NCBI RefSeq assembly: GCF_029407905.1
Contig: NC_073643.1
Location: forward strand, 41,946,501-42,010,500
DNA length: 64,000 bases
Direction: 5' to 3'
Source of the DNA: Bubalus kerabau
Taxonomy: Eukaryota > Chordata > Mammalia > Artiodactyla > Bovidae
The notes under the pieces are model-generated. The model did not search any database. It was not told the origin of the DNA and saw only the letters and a program-made list of their open reading frames with translations. How positions within the stretch are numbered: position 1 is the stretch's first letter; the number at the start of each line of letters is the position of its first letter. Position numbers and translations under genes: made by a program. This document shows, piece after piece, positions 10,436 through 20,475 of the stretch.

Positions 10436-10735
10436 AGATGAATGGATAAAGAAGATGTGGTATATACACAATGGAATATCACTTGGCCACAAAAAAATAA
10501 TGTTATTTGCAGCAACATGGATAGACCTAGAGATTATCATAGTAACTGAAGTAAGTCAGACAGAGAAAGACAAGTATCATATGATATCACTTATATGTGG
10601 AATCTTAAAAAATGTTATAAATGAGATTATTTACAAAACAGACATAAAAAGCAAACCTGTGATTACCAGCGGGGGGATAGCAGGGGCAAGGAGGGAGAGA
10701 AATTAGGAGTTTGGGATTAACATATACACTACTAT
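10436..10735 (+). mobile_element. L1 3' end fragment, truncated at both ends
   Basis: It covers the end of L1 ORF2 and start of the 3' UTR (gaatggataaagaagatgtgg region; agtaagtcagacagagaaag). It stops before the L1 tail, so the 3' end was lost after insertion. Confidence 0.82.
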
Positions 10736-10766
10736 GCAGACCTTAGTGACCATGATTCCTTTCTTA

Positions 10767-11140
10767 TAAAACTTTTTATTTTGTATTAGGATATAGCCAA
10801 TTAGCAAATGATATTGTGGTAGTTTCAGATGCATAGTGAAGAGACTCAGCCATAGATATACATGTATTCATTCTCCTGCAAGCTCCCCTCCCATCCAGGT
10901 TGCCACATAACACTGAGCTGAGTTTCCTGTGCTATACAGTAGGTCCTTGTCGGTTATCCATTTTAAATACGGCAGTAGGTACGTGTGGATCCCAAACTCC
11001 CTAACTGTCCCTTCCCCACATCCTTCTTCCCAGCAACCATAAGTTCGTTCTCTAAGTTTGTAAGTCTGTTTCTGTTTTGTAAGAAAGTTCATTTGTATCA
11101 TTTCATTTTAGATTCCACATATAAGGGATGTCATAAGATA
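10767..11140 (-). mobile_element. Ruminant L1 3' end fragment
   Basis: A minus-strand L1 3' UTR begins at its tail (aactttttattttgtattag). Its far end repeats the same L1 region carried in the opposite direction at about 10585-10700, so the two are inverted repeats. Confidence 0.85.
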
Positions 11141-11359
11141 AGTGACAGCGATTTCTACCATCGAACTTTGAAAAGTGTCTCTGTGTCTAATAAATAAATC
11201 CCCCTTTTTGTGCACAGTAGTTCCAATGGATGTCTATTCTTTGACACCAAAAGAGCGTTGACTGAATGACCACACTGTCATTAAACCACACAGTCTGTTA
11301 AAAAATACCGTAGATCATTCATCCATCTCTGTGGCCCCAGGCGTCTTTATATTATCTCT

Positions 11360-11740
11360 AGGTAGGGTCCAGACTAGTAGAGGAGAGAGGGAAGTAAACC
11401 AGTAATTGGAGCATAAGGTGACAAGCTCTCTGAGAGATGTAAGCCTAAACTGCTTTAGAAACTCAGAAGTGTGGCAAGATTAGGCTGTGAGGAATAAGGC
11501 TTTGAGAATCAGGCTTCTCAAAGAGGTTGAGCTGTTTTTGAAGAGTAGGATTTAGTTATATGAAGAAGATTGCGAGGAAGGGTATTCCAGGTAGTAAATG
11601 GTATATGAAAAAGAAAAGTGAAACCTATGATACATTTTGGAAAGGACAAGCAGTTAAATGTGATGAAGGAAGGAAGAGAAGTTGGATATGCAACTGGAAT
11701 TCTTGGCTGGACCAGATCCTGCAAGGTCTCCAGTGCTAAC
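11360..11740 (+). mobile_element. Old L1ME-type 3' end
   Basis: Phrases such as gggtattccaggtagtaaat, aaaggacaagcagtt and acaagctctctgagagatgt match the shared 3' region of old L1ME-class LINEs. Boundaries are approximate. Confidence 0.55.
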
Positions 11741-11962
11741 TATGGATTTCGAACCTTATCCTATAGCTTATCCTATAAGCTAACAGTTCATTCACTACTG
11801 GATTTCTTCCCTCTCTCCAACATGACAACATATAAAGTTTGCAGTGGATAAGATAACATTCTGACAACATTAAAGACAGTTTTAGGGGGAAACACACACA
11901 CACAAAACCATGTACAGTCCCAACCCCTAACACTGCGGTTTTCATTATTGCACATCATCTGC

Positions 11963-12251
11963 TTGTCCTTGCTGCTGCTGCTGCTGCTAAGTCACTTCAG
12001 TCATGTCCGACTCTGTGTGACCCCATAGATGGCAGCCTACCAGGCTCCCCCATCCCTGGGATTCTCCAGGCAAGAACACTGGAGTGGGTTGCCATTTCCT
12101 TCTCCAATGCATGAAAGTGAAAAGTGAAAGGGAAGTCACTCAGCTGTGTCCAACTCTTAGTGACCCCATGGACTGCAGCCTACCAGGCTCCTCTGTCCAT
12201 GGGATTTTCCAGGCAAGAGTACTGGAGTGGGGTGCCATTGAGGTTGTCCTT
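11963..12251 (+). mobile_element. Bov-A2 SINE with short TSD
   Basis: A (CTG)5 start and two Bov-A units occupy 11971-12243. The 8 bp ttgtcctt occurs at both flanks (11963-11970, 12244-12251). Confidence 0.92.
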
Positions 12252-12559
12252 AAACATGCCTATTTTTGTATATGGTTATAGTCCATCTATATATCATTTT
12301 CACTTTCTAGTAGATCAAAAATTTCTTTTATATTTCTGTGTCCTCCTCTCCTAATTATTATAACAGCATGATAAATTTTTCCAAATACCCACACAGCTCC
12401 AGACAATGCATTAGGTTCTGGTGGCAAAGATGTATGAGCTGAGGATTTCTGCTTTTGTGGCAATGCAGGATGTGATATAATACTTCTGCTGAAGTATTGG
12501 GCCATATGCATTTCCAAACATGTGCGTGTACTATTATTATTTTATGAAAAGCATATTCA
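12252..12559. other. Unique DNA
   Basis: Nothing recognisable as gene or repeat. Confidence 0.5.
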
Positions 12560-13260
12560 TCTCTTTGAGGATTGATTTCTAAATCCCTTTCCTCTGAACT
12601 ATCCTCATGCTCCCGCCCTCATCATAAATGCTCCGTGGCTAACAAATGGCCTCAGCGTCACCTGCTTTTACTGTTCACATGCTACTTACCTAGTATCTCT
12701 TTCAGATCTTATGCTCTAAGTCCTCTGAAAGCATTTGATGGTTAACCATAAATAGGATCCAAATCAAGCTCTTGAGCAGAGTTAATTTGTTTATGAAACA
12801 TTACCCTTGATTGTGGCAAGTGTCTAGTTGTCATCTTTTTAATGAGATGGGCGTCCACAGCCTGAACTAATTACAACCCAGCTCCATTTCAGGGAGGGTG
12901 GCATTGCCTAGCCAGTCTCCCCAAGCCAGACCCGAGTGTGTTGATGGTGTGATTACTTGTGCTTTCCCTTCCTCTGGCCTTCTGCAGATAAGGTCAGTTT
13001 CATCCTCTTTCCCTCCCTGCTCCTGTGTTAGACAGAAAGCAGGGGTGATTGGCCAAAACTGCTCCTTAAATTAAATTTTGCCTCCTACCTCCAGCATAAT
13101 CATGAGCCTGCAAATTAAAGATGCAGATAATTTTGCAATCAGATTTGCATTTTGGTCTGTAATGAGTTTAAAGTATTTTTTTTACATGCTTTAGTATTCC
13201 CTTTTATGATGCTTTTGTTGGCTTAATTTAGCTCTGTGGTTTGGTTCATATTTTGTTGTT
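12560..13260. promoter_or_regulatory. Candidate conserved developmental enhancer-like block
   Basis: About 700 bp free of recognised repeats, rich in homeodomain and POU-type sites: TAATTACA at 12868-12875, an octamer ATTTGCAT at 13143-13150, GCAAATTAAAG and GATAATTTTGCAATC just upstream, and CCTTGATTG near 12807. This site mixture is typical of deeply conserved vertebrate enhancers. Conservation itself cannot be seen here. Confidence 0.4.
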
Positions 13261-13554
13261 GGTTTTTCCTCTAGTCTCCATATCCAAAGTCTTCATTTTC
13301 TTCATTCCTAGGCTTGTATATATTGCAGAAAAGACAGTGTTCAATTGGTATAAATAAAAAAAAAAAAAAACAAAGATATTCATTCAGTAAAGAGGCTAAA
13401 ATTTGCTTCAGTATCTGTTTAGTGACAAAATGGACAGAGAGGCTAAGTAAACTGTATTCTCTGCAAACTCTCACATCTGATTTTACTCTGTATGTGTGTG
13501 TATGTTCAGACACAAGTACTCAAGTGTGGGTTATTGACATACATACTTAAAATG
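13261..13554. other. Unique DNA with an A run
   Basis: Holds a run of 15 A at about 13356-13370 and no recognised element. Confidence 0.5.
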
Positions 13555-13609
13555 AAGTAGGTTATTACTTTCTAGACTTTAAATGCTTGAAGAACTCTCT
13601 TAGCCTCAG
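13555..13609 (+). mobile_element. MIR, left part, split by BovB
   Basis: agaactctcttagcctcag joins in sense directly with cttcctcctttgtcaaatgg at 14893 if the BovB between them is removed, giving the MIR core. Confidence 0.65.
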
Positions 13610-14892
13610 TTCAGTTCAGTCGCTCAGTTGTGTTCGACTTTTTGCGACCCCATGAATTGCAGCATGGCAGGCCTCCCTGTCCATCACCAACTCCCGGAGT
13701 TCACCCAAACTCATATCCACCGAGTGGGTGATGCCATCCAGCCATCTCCTCCTCTGTCATCCCCTTCTCCTCCTGCCCCCAATCCCTCCCAGCATCAGAG
13801 TCTTTTCCGATGAGTCAACTCTTCGCATGAGGTGGCCAAGTATTGGAGTTTCAGCTTTAGCATCAGTCCAGTCCTTCCAAAGAACACCCAGGACTGATCT
13901 CCTTTAGAATGGACTGGTTGGGTCTCCTTACAATCCAAGGGACTCTCAAGTGTCTTCTCCAACACCACAGTTCAAAAGCATCAATTCTTTGGTGCTCAGC
14001 TTTGTTCACAGTCCAACTCTCACATCCATACATGACCACTGGAAAAACCACAGCCTTGACTAGACGGACCTTTGTTGGCAAAGTAATGTCTCTGCTTTTC
14101 AATATGCTATCTAGGTTGGTCATAACTTTCCTTCCAAGGAGTAAGCATCTTTTAATTTCATGGCTTCAGTCACCATCTGCAGTGATTTTGGAGCCCCCAA
14201 AAATAAAGTCTGACACTGTTTTCACTGTTTCCCCATCTATTTCCCATGAAGTGATGGGACCAGATGCTATGATCTTCGTTTTCTAAATGTTGAGCTTTAA
14301 GCCAACTTTTTCACTCTCCACTTTCACTTTCATCAAGAGGCTTTTTAGTTCCTCTTCACTTTCTGCCATAAGGGTGGTGTCATCTGCATATCTGAGGTTA
14401 TTGATATTTCTCCTGGCAATCTTGATTCCAGCTTGTGCTTCCTGCAGCCCAGCGTTTCTCATGATGTACTCTGCTTGTAAGTTAAATAAACAGGGTGACA
14501 ATATACAGCCTTGACGTACTCCTTTTCGTATTTGGAACCAGTCTGTTATTCCGTGTCCATTTCTAACTGTTGCTTCCTGACCTGCATATAGGTTTCTCAA
14601 GAGGCAGGCCAGGTGGTCTGGTATTCCCATCTCTTTCAGAATTTTCCGGTTTATCGTGATCCACACAGTCAAAGGCTTTGGCATAGTCAATAAAGCAGAA
14701 ATAGATGTTTTTCTGGAACTCTCTTGCTTTTTCCATGATCCAGCGGATGTTGGCAATTTGATCTCTGGTTCCTCTGCCTTTTAACTCAGCAATGGCCACA
14801 GGACTGGAAAAGGTCAGTTTTCATTCCAATCCCGAAGAAAGACAATGCCAAAGAATGCTCAAACTACTGCACAATTGCACTCTTAGCCTCAG
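13597..14892 (-). mobile_element. BovB (RTE LINE) with inverted 5' end and 13 bp TSD
   Basis: The insertion is 13610-14879, bounded by a perfect 13 bp TSD CTCTTAGCCTCAG (13597-13609, 14880-14892). 13610 to about 14783 is BovB read on the minus strand with the 3' tail at the left. The last ~95 bp (14785-14879) is BovB in the opposite, plus, direction and encodes an upstream reverse transcriptase segment (DWKRSVFIPIPKKD). About 110 bp of consensus between the two parts is missing. This is the layout made by twin priming. Confidence 0.9.
14283..14799 (-). pseudogene. BovB reverse transcriptase, broken
   Basis: Two overlapping minus-strand frames carry the RTE-clade reverse transcriptase. 14563-14799 holds the IDYAKAFDCVDH palm motif; 14283-14756 holds RQGCILSPCLFN and the catalytic YADD (codons at 14379-14390). 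A frameshift between the two frames near 14660 breaks the protein. The endonuclease domain is absent because the copy is 5'-truncated. The downstream part continues in the frame 13863-14123. In a complete element this enzyme would drive target-primed reverse transcription. Confidence 0.88.
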
Positions 14893-15000
14893 CTTCCTCC
14901 TTTGTCAAATGGAACAATAATAGTTCTTGCTGTATGTGGTTGCAGGAATAATTCATTTGATGCTGTTGCAATGTGTTAGCTCATAAGTGTGCCAGTAAAT
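14893..15000 (+). mobile_element. MIR, right part
   Basis: Continues the MIR interrupted at 13609: tttgtcaaatggaacaataa, then an AT-rich end. Confidence 0.65.
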
Positions 15001-15139
15001 ATCAATGGTTAATATCATGGCCCTTGTCCTGGGAGAGTACAAAGCCTTTTTCATGATCTTAATTTTGAGCAACAAAATAATTCCCTAAGTTCATCTTTTT
15101 GGGGAAGGCCAAAAACATAAGAAGAAAGCTTAGAATTTA

Positions 15140-15720
15140 GAAAAGTTTCCCAAGCCATATTCTCCTAGCATCCTTTCCCTTCTCAGTCAACCTAGACTGA
15201 ATGTTAGTCTTTTCTATCTGGTTCTCACTGATACTATCTTTATAGCAGAATCTCCTGGTGGCCATTATCTAATAAAGCCATGGTGCTTGGTGACCAGTTC
15301 TGTATGAGTCAGATTGCTACCTCTAGCACCCACTCTGCTTCTTTTCTGCCATCTCTCATGCTTGGAGCCTGCTTGGCCTGGGCCAAATAAAAGCCTGAAA
15401 GTGCAAGAAATAAATGCCTTCTGAACTATCCCTCAACCATTGGGCATTTCAGTAAATATTCCAGTCTTCCATTTTTTTCAGTTGCGTAATTATGGATGCA
15501 TACGGCACACTTCTGAGGAGGTCCTGGCCAAATCAGGTCCTTTGTCTGTGGCAAACTTCATAATGTACCCTTAGACTGGCCTTTACCCCTTCGCTTGTCT
15601 TACTCTGTATTCCCACATCCCTGCTTTCTGGAATCACCTCCGAAATATTTAATAAACCCCTGCACCTAAACCCTGTCTCAGTCTCTGCCTTCAGGGGAAC
15701 CTAACCCATGAGAGCCCTGA
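15140..15720 (+). mobile_element. Possible old LTR relic
   Basis: atttaataaacccctgcacc followed by ccctgtctcagtctctgcct and aggggaacctaaccca resembles the polyadenylation and U5 end of an old mammalian LTR. A second aataaa-type site lies near 15408. Only the right end is reasonably clear. Confidence 0.4.
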
Positions 15721-15839
15721 AATCCCCACCTCCTTGATATTTCTAGCCCTGCCCATGGGGTCTTTAGCCCTGGACCATTTCTCTTTACTTTTCAGTTCAG
15801 AGGAAAAAGACATCTCATGAGTTTTCAAGGCTAGTCTTT

Positions 15840-15965
15840 TCTTTGATCTTGATTCTGTCACTTCTTAAATTCTCTGGCCCCACAGACCATCATGTCTTAT
15901 TTAGTGCTGCACCTCCAATGTAGAATATTAGCTCATAGTAGGAGCTCAACAACTACTTATTGAAG
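15840..15965 (-). mobile_element. Old LINE 3' end (L2-type)
   Basis: The text ctcatagtaggagctcaaca then acttattgaaggagt is the typical terminal segment of an L2-type LINE in reverse orientation. Confidence 0.6.
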
Positions 15966-16141
15966 GAGTAAAAGAAGGCATTTTTCCCTTTCTCTTGCTT
16001 GTATTTTGTTTTCTTCCTCTTCACACATACTACTCCCATCATTGGTTCTTTCAGCCTTTCTTTGGAAGTCCAGAAATCTTTTGCTTTGGAAGTAAGCATC
16101 ACTACCTTAATCACAGAGCCCTTCTCTTTATTAGGCCTCCT

Positions 16142-16976
16142 AGCCAACTCCCAAGCTGGAATCAGGATTGCCATGAGAAACATCAACAACCTCAGGTAAG
16201 CAGATGATACCACTAATGGCAGAAACTGAAGAGAAACTAAAGAGCCTCTTGATGAGGGTGAAAGAGGAGGAAATTAGTTTGAAACTCAATGTTTAAAAAA
16301 CTAAGATTATCACATCCAGTCCCATCTTTTGATAGAAAATAGATGGGGAAAAAGTAGAAGCAGTGACAGATTTTATTTTCATGGGTTTCAAAATCACTGT
16401 GGATGTTGAATGCAGCCATGAAATTAAAAGATGCTTGCTCCTTGGAAGGAAAGCTATGACAAAGTTAGAGAGCATATTCAAAAGCAGAGACATCATTTTG
16501 CCAACAAGGTCTGTATAGTCAAAGCTATGGTTTTTTTCCCAGTAGTCATGTATGGATGATAGAGTTGAACCATAAAGAAAAGCACTAGAGAATTGATGCT
16601 TTTGAATTGTGGTGCTGGAAAAGACTCTTGAGAGACCCTTGGACAGTAAGAAGATCCAGCCAGTCAATCCTAAAAGACATCAACACTAAATGTTCATTGG
16701 AAGGACTGATGCTGAAGCTGAAGCTCCAATATTTTGGCCACCTGATGTGAAGAGTTGACTCACTGGGAAAGACCCTGATATGCTGAGAAAGAGTGAGAGC
16801 AGAAGGAGGAGGGGGCGACAGAGGATGAGATGATTGGATGGCATCACTGACTCAGTGGACCTGAGTTTGAGTAAACTCTGGGAGGTAGTGAAGGACCAGG
16901 AAGCTTGGTGTGCTGCAGTCCTTGGGGTCACAAAGAGTCAGACACAACTTAGTGACTGAACAACAGCCAACTCCCA
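16142..16976 (+). mobile_element. BovB (RTE LINE), 5'-truncated, older copy with TSD
   Basis: The element is 16154-16964. A 12 bp TSD AGCCAACTCCCA flanks it (16142-16153, 16965-16976). It starts in the reverse transcriptase region just before the catalytic motif, where an in-frame stop replaces the tyrosine of YADD. It is more diverged than the copies at 1.5, 13.6 and 51.8 kb, suggesting an earlier insertion. Confidence 0.92.
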
Positions 16977-17440
16977 GCTCCTTGGCAATTCTGATCTTCC
17001 TTCCTTAACATCTTCTCTTTCTTCAACTCTGCCTCACGTTATCTCTTAGACTCTCCCTGGGTTCTTTGCCTGCTTAGTTGACTTTTCTTTCCTAGTGTTT
17101 TTGCTGGCATGCTTAGCTGATTCTAAATGTCACTTTCTCTAGGGTTCCATCTTTTATTCTCTTCTTTTCTGAAATATATACCCAACCTGGGTAAAGCTGT
17201 CACCACCATCCCTTTAGCCACATAGGTATCTAAATCTCTAATTTCTAAATTGACTCTCTTGAGTTCAAAGCTATTGTAAACCTTCATCTGCAAGTCTTAC
17301 CATGTTTAAGCCGAAATTCATTTTCTTTTCCCCATTTTCACCTCTTTCATCTTTTCCAGTACTGCCGTAATTAATGGCTTCACTATCTGCATTGTTTTGC
17401 AGTATAGAAGCCTTTGTGTGATCCTTAACTGCCTTCCCTC
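16977..17440 (-). mobile_element. Old LINE fragment (L2/L1ME-type), uncertain
   Basis: Thymine- and cytosine-rich text such as taaatctctaatttctaaat and gtgtgatccttaactgcctt resembles the mid-3' part of an old LINE in reverse. The assignment is weak. Confidence 0.35.
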
Positions 17441-17817
17441 AACCATTGCTCTCAATAAATATTTTTGAGTTCCTACTGTAAGCCAGACACCGTACTAGGT
17501 GCTACGGATGCATGGATAAGATAGGCCATCAAAGGCTTCCCTGGTGGCTCAGTAGTTAAGAATCTGCCTTGCAGTGCAAAGGACACTGGTTCAATCCCTG
17601 GTCTGGGAATATTACACACACCACAGAGCAACTAAGTCTGTGTGCCACAACTAATGAGCATTCATGATACAACTATTGAAGCTTGTGCACCTAGATCCTG
17701 TGCTCCACACTGAGAGAAGCCACCACAACGAGAAGCCTGCACACTGCAATGAGGAGTAGCCCCTGCTCGCCACAGTTAGAGAGTCTGCGCGCTGCATCGA
17801 TGACCCAGCACAGCCAA

Positions 17818-17851
<34 letters not shown>

Positions 17852-17960
17852 TTTTGGTTTGTTTTAAAAGATAGACCATCAAGAGACTCCTAGTCTGATA
17901 TAGGCATTAATCTGACTTGTTGCACAAACATAGCATTACAAACTGAAGTGATGTGGCTGT
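17441..17960 (+). mobile_element. Old L1ME-type 3' end, split by a CHR SINE
   Basis: ctactgtaagccagacaccg and ctaggtgctacggatgcatg precede the SINE and agagactcctagtctgatat follows it, as in the old LINE consensus. Confidence 0.6.
17520..17882 (+). mobile_element. CHR-type SINE (tRNA-Glu-derived) with TSD
   Basis: The SINE spans 17533-17869: tRNA-Glu head (ggcttccctggtggctcag), long CHR body with repeated gcaactaagtctgtg/gccac-type units, and an (AAAT)n tail. A 13 bp TSD with one mismatch (gataggccatcaa; gatagaccatcaa) flanks it. This longer body differs from Bov-tA. Confidence 0.9.
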
Positions 17961-18279
17961 GGAAGAAAAGTCCAGTGTACTTTTAGAGCATATCATGGAC
18001 CATGCTATGGACTTTATTTGCTTGGACTTGCACAGCTTCCTTTGGGAAGTGTGTCATTTGATCTCAGATATAAAGGCTGAGTAGGAATTAATTAAGAGAG
18101 AGAAGCTCTTCCCTCTTTATCACTAGTCACTAGTCATGGTAGCCATCAAGTTCCATTGATGTTACCTACGAAATGTCCCCGTTTTTCTATTTTCTGTTCT
18201 CGTTCTGAACCCTTGCAATTCCCACCTTCACTTCCCACTCCCCATCCATTGATTTTTACATTGGGTGAGTGCTTTTACC

Positions 18280-19020
18280 AAACACAGACCTGACCATGTG
18301 TCTTCTTCTTCCAGCTTAAAACCCTTGGTAGCTCACTAGTACTTCCAGGGTAAAATCCCATCCCTCTGGCATGGCAGCCAAAGTCAGTCCAATTTTTGGC
18401 TCTGACCTATGTCTCTAGCCTCATTTCCTGTCACTCCACAGCACATTGCCTGTAATGTGACCACTGGGAACTTTGCCATTTTCTGAGAATACCAGTTCCT
18501 CATAGCCTTTCATGCCTGTGTTCATTCATTTTTCAGCTTTGAGTTCTACTTTTCTTTTGTACCTAGTCAGCTCCTGCTAATCTTGTGTGTGTGCTTAGTG
18601 GCTCAGCTGTGTCTGACACTTTGAACCATTTGTACTGTAGCCCTTCAGGCTCTTCGTCCGTGGGATTTTTCAGGCAAGAATACTGGAGTGGGTTGCCATT
18701 CCTCCTCCAGGGGATCTTCCCAACTGAGGGGTGGAACCTGCGTCTCCTGCTTGACAGGTGGATTCTTTACCACTGAGCCGTCAGATGTAGACCCGACATA
18801 AATGTCACACCCCTCATGAAACTTCTTGGCCCCCAATCTTCATCCCCTTATTTGTATTTACACATTTCTCTCCTTAGAGTTCCCATCCTTCTGCTTTATA
18901 TTAGCTTAGTTGTCTAGAACATTTATTCCTCTGGGGTCAAAATTGTGCTGTGCTCATCTCTCTCTTTCCAGAGCTTGAAATATAGCAGGTGTTTAGTAAA
19001 TACTAGTAATTGAATTGTCA
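18280..19020 (-). mobile_element. Old LINE 3' region, split by Bov-tA
   Basis: tccagcttaaaacccttgg, ctgacctatgtctctagcct, then gtgtttagtaaatactagta at the end follow the order of an L2-type 3' region in reverse. The Bov-tA at 18582-18785 interrupts it. Confidence 0.6.
18582..18785 (-). mobile_element. Bov-tA SINE
   Basis: Minus-strand Bov-tA: the body begins with ggctcagctgtgtctgacac and the tRNA-like head ends in ccactgagccgtcaga. Inserted into the older LINE. Confidence 0.88.
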
Positions 19021-19999
19021 ATGTGTGAGTAGCATAAGGGAAGCAAAGACACTGGGGATGGGAGGAGAGCTGGAAAAAAAAAAAAAGCCTGCCCTTTTGT
19101 AATGAAATGAACTGGTGATCCAAAGCAGGGCTTGACCAAGACACATTCGGTATCCCTTCAGCAATCAAGTGATGTAGCGGATTTGAGCAGTACTGCTTGT
19201 GGAGGATGGTGACAGATTGTAGTACCTGGCCTCCACACCTAGCTCAACGAAAGCCCTCTAAGTGTCGACTCCTTCTTGCATAAAGGAATTTTATTGACTT
19301 CTGTTCCCAAGTTTGCACCCCTACTCCCCACCTCATTGTCTCATAAGTTTTTTTTTTTCCTTTAAACCTAATTCCCTTCTTGAAGAAATTTCTGTATTTC
19401 TTTTCACTGTTTTACTTTTCTGGGGAGTACTTTAGTGCCTGTTCTAGGTTGTACCCTGTGCTGTCCTCCTGTTCATGCTGCTCTGATACCAAGAAGGAAG
19501 ACTGGGTTGTGCAAAGCTCTTTATCAATATCACACCAGTAACCTATAAAGAATCCTTTCTCAGGCCTGTCTTATATCTGTTTTTCCAAGAAATCTGTTTT
19601 TTTATTTCAAAGCTGTCAGGATGTTGCTGTGGGGCTCCTGGCAGAGGGGGACTTCTGTTTCATTCCGTGTTTCACCAGATTACAGGAAGAAAGGCCAAGA
19701 CTGGGCTGCTCCTCTCCAAGCTCATGGTGGTGCCTGGCTTGGTACCATGCTTGGTGCCTGGGCAGCCTCAGAGGTCCAGCACCTAGACACACCATCCTGA
19801 GCAAGGCTGGGAGTGTTCAGTGACGTCACTGTCAGGAAGTCTTTTAGTGCTGACAGTTTGCTTACGACCTTCACTTGAGTATACCCAGGAAGGGACATGT
19901 GTAAATGACGACCCAAGATGGATGTGACCAGCATGCTTTTCTGCCCATGTGACTTTGTCCCTGAGATTGTGCAACTTACCAATGCTGCTGTCCACTAAA
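19021..19999. other. Unique DNA
   Basis: No gene or repeat recognised. An A run lies at about 19074-19085. Overlapping chance frames between 19616 and 19995 on both strands have no recognisable domains. Confidence 0.5.
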
Positions 20000-20120
20000 A
20001 GTGAAGCAGTTAGTAGCTGTTAGAGGACAGGAGTCCTGAGTACTCACTCTGCACCAGGCACTGTGTAGATGCTGGGGGAAGGCAGGGGATATGATGTGTC
20101 CTTGTCCTTGAGGAGGTCTT
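20000..20120 (+). mobile_element. Old LINE 3' fragment
   Basis: actctgcaccaggcactgtg followed by gatgctgggg is the typical old L1ME/L2 phrase. Short and diverged. Confidence 0.45.
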
Positions 20121-20319
20121 GTTTTTATTTATTGAGTTATTTAAGTCCTTCCCACTTCTAAGGGTCAGTGGAAGTGGCAATTAGGGACTGGTCATTTGGA
20201 AAATCCAGATTTATGTCCTGAGTCTTCCAATCTTTCATTGGATCTGAGGCTAAGTACTTGAACCTTGTTTTGTGTGTTTTATGAAATACTTCATACAGTC
20301 TTTTTATAAAATAACTTCA

Positions 20320-20475
20320 AATATATGATTCATTTGGGCCTTATAGAAGGCTAGTATCATTACTTTTGTTTTAATGAGAAGTATGATAGCCAGAGGCTTA
20401 AGTGTCTCATTCTAGATCTCTCAGCTCATCAGAGACTAAGTTTCTATGATCTTTGGCCTCCTGATTCTTTTATTT
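20320..20475 (-). mobile_element. MIR SINE, diverged
   Basis: Reverse MIR order is kept: cattacttttgttttaatgag, ccagaggcttaagtgtctca, then cctcctgattc. Confidence 0.5.

Noticed and set aside
10436..11140. Twin-primed L1 at the inverted fragment pair
   Set aside because: The two parts overlap in L1 content and the tail lies between them, which twin priming does not produce.
11971..11990. (CTG)n arrays as triplet-expansion or CRISPR-like repeats
   Set aside because: They are the normal start of Bov-A2 elements and are only five to seven units.
14283..14756. Possible functional reverse transcriptase gene
   Set aside because: It is a 5'-truncated, frameshifted BovB copy without the endonuclease domain.
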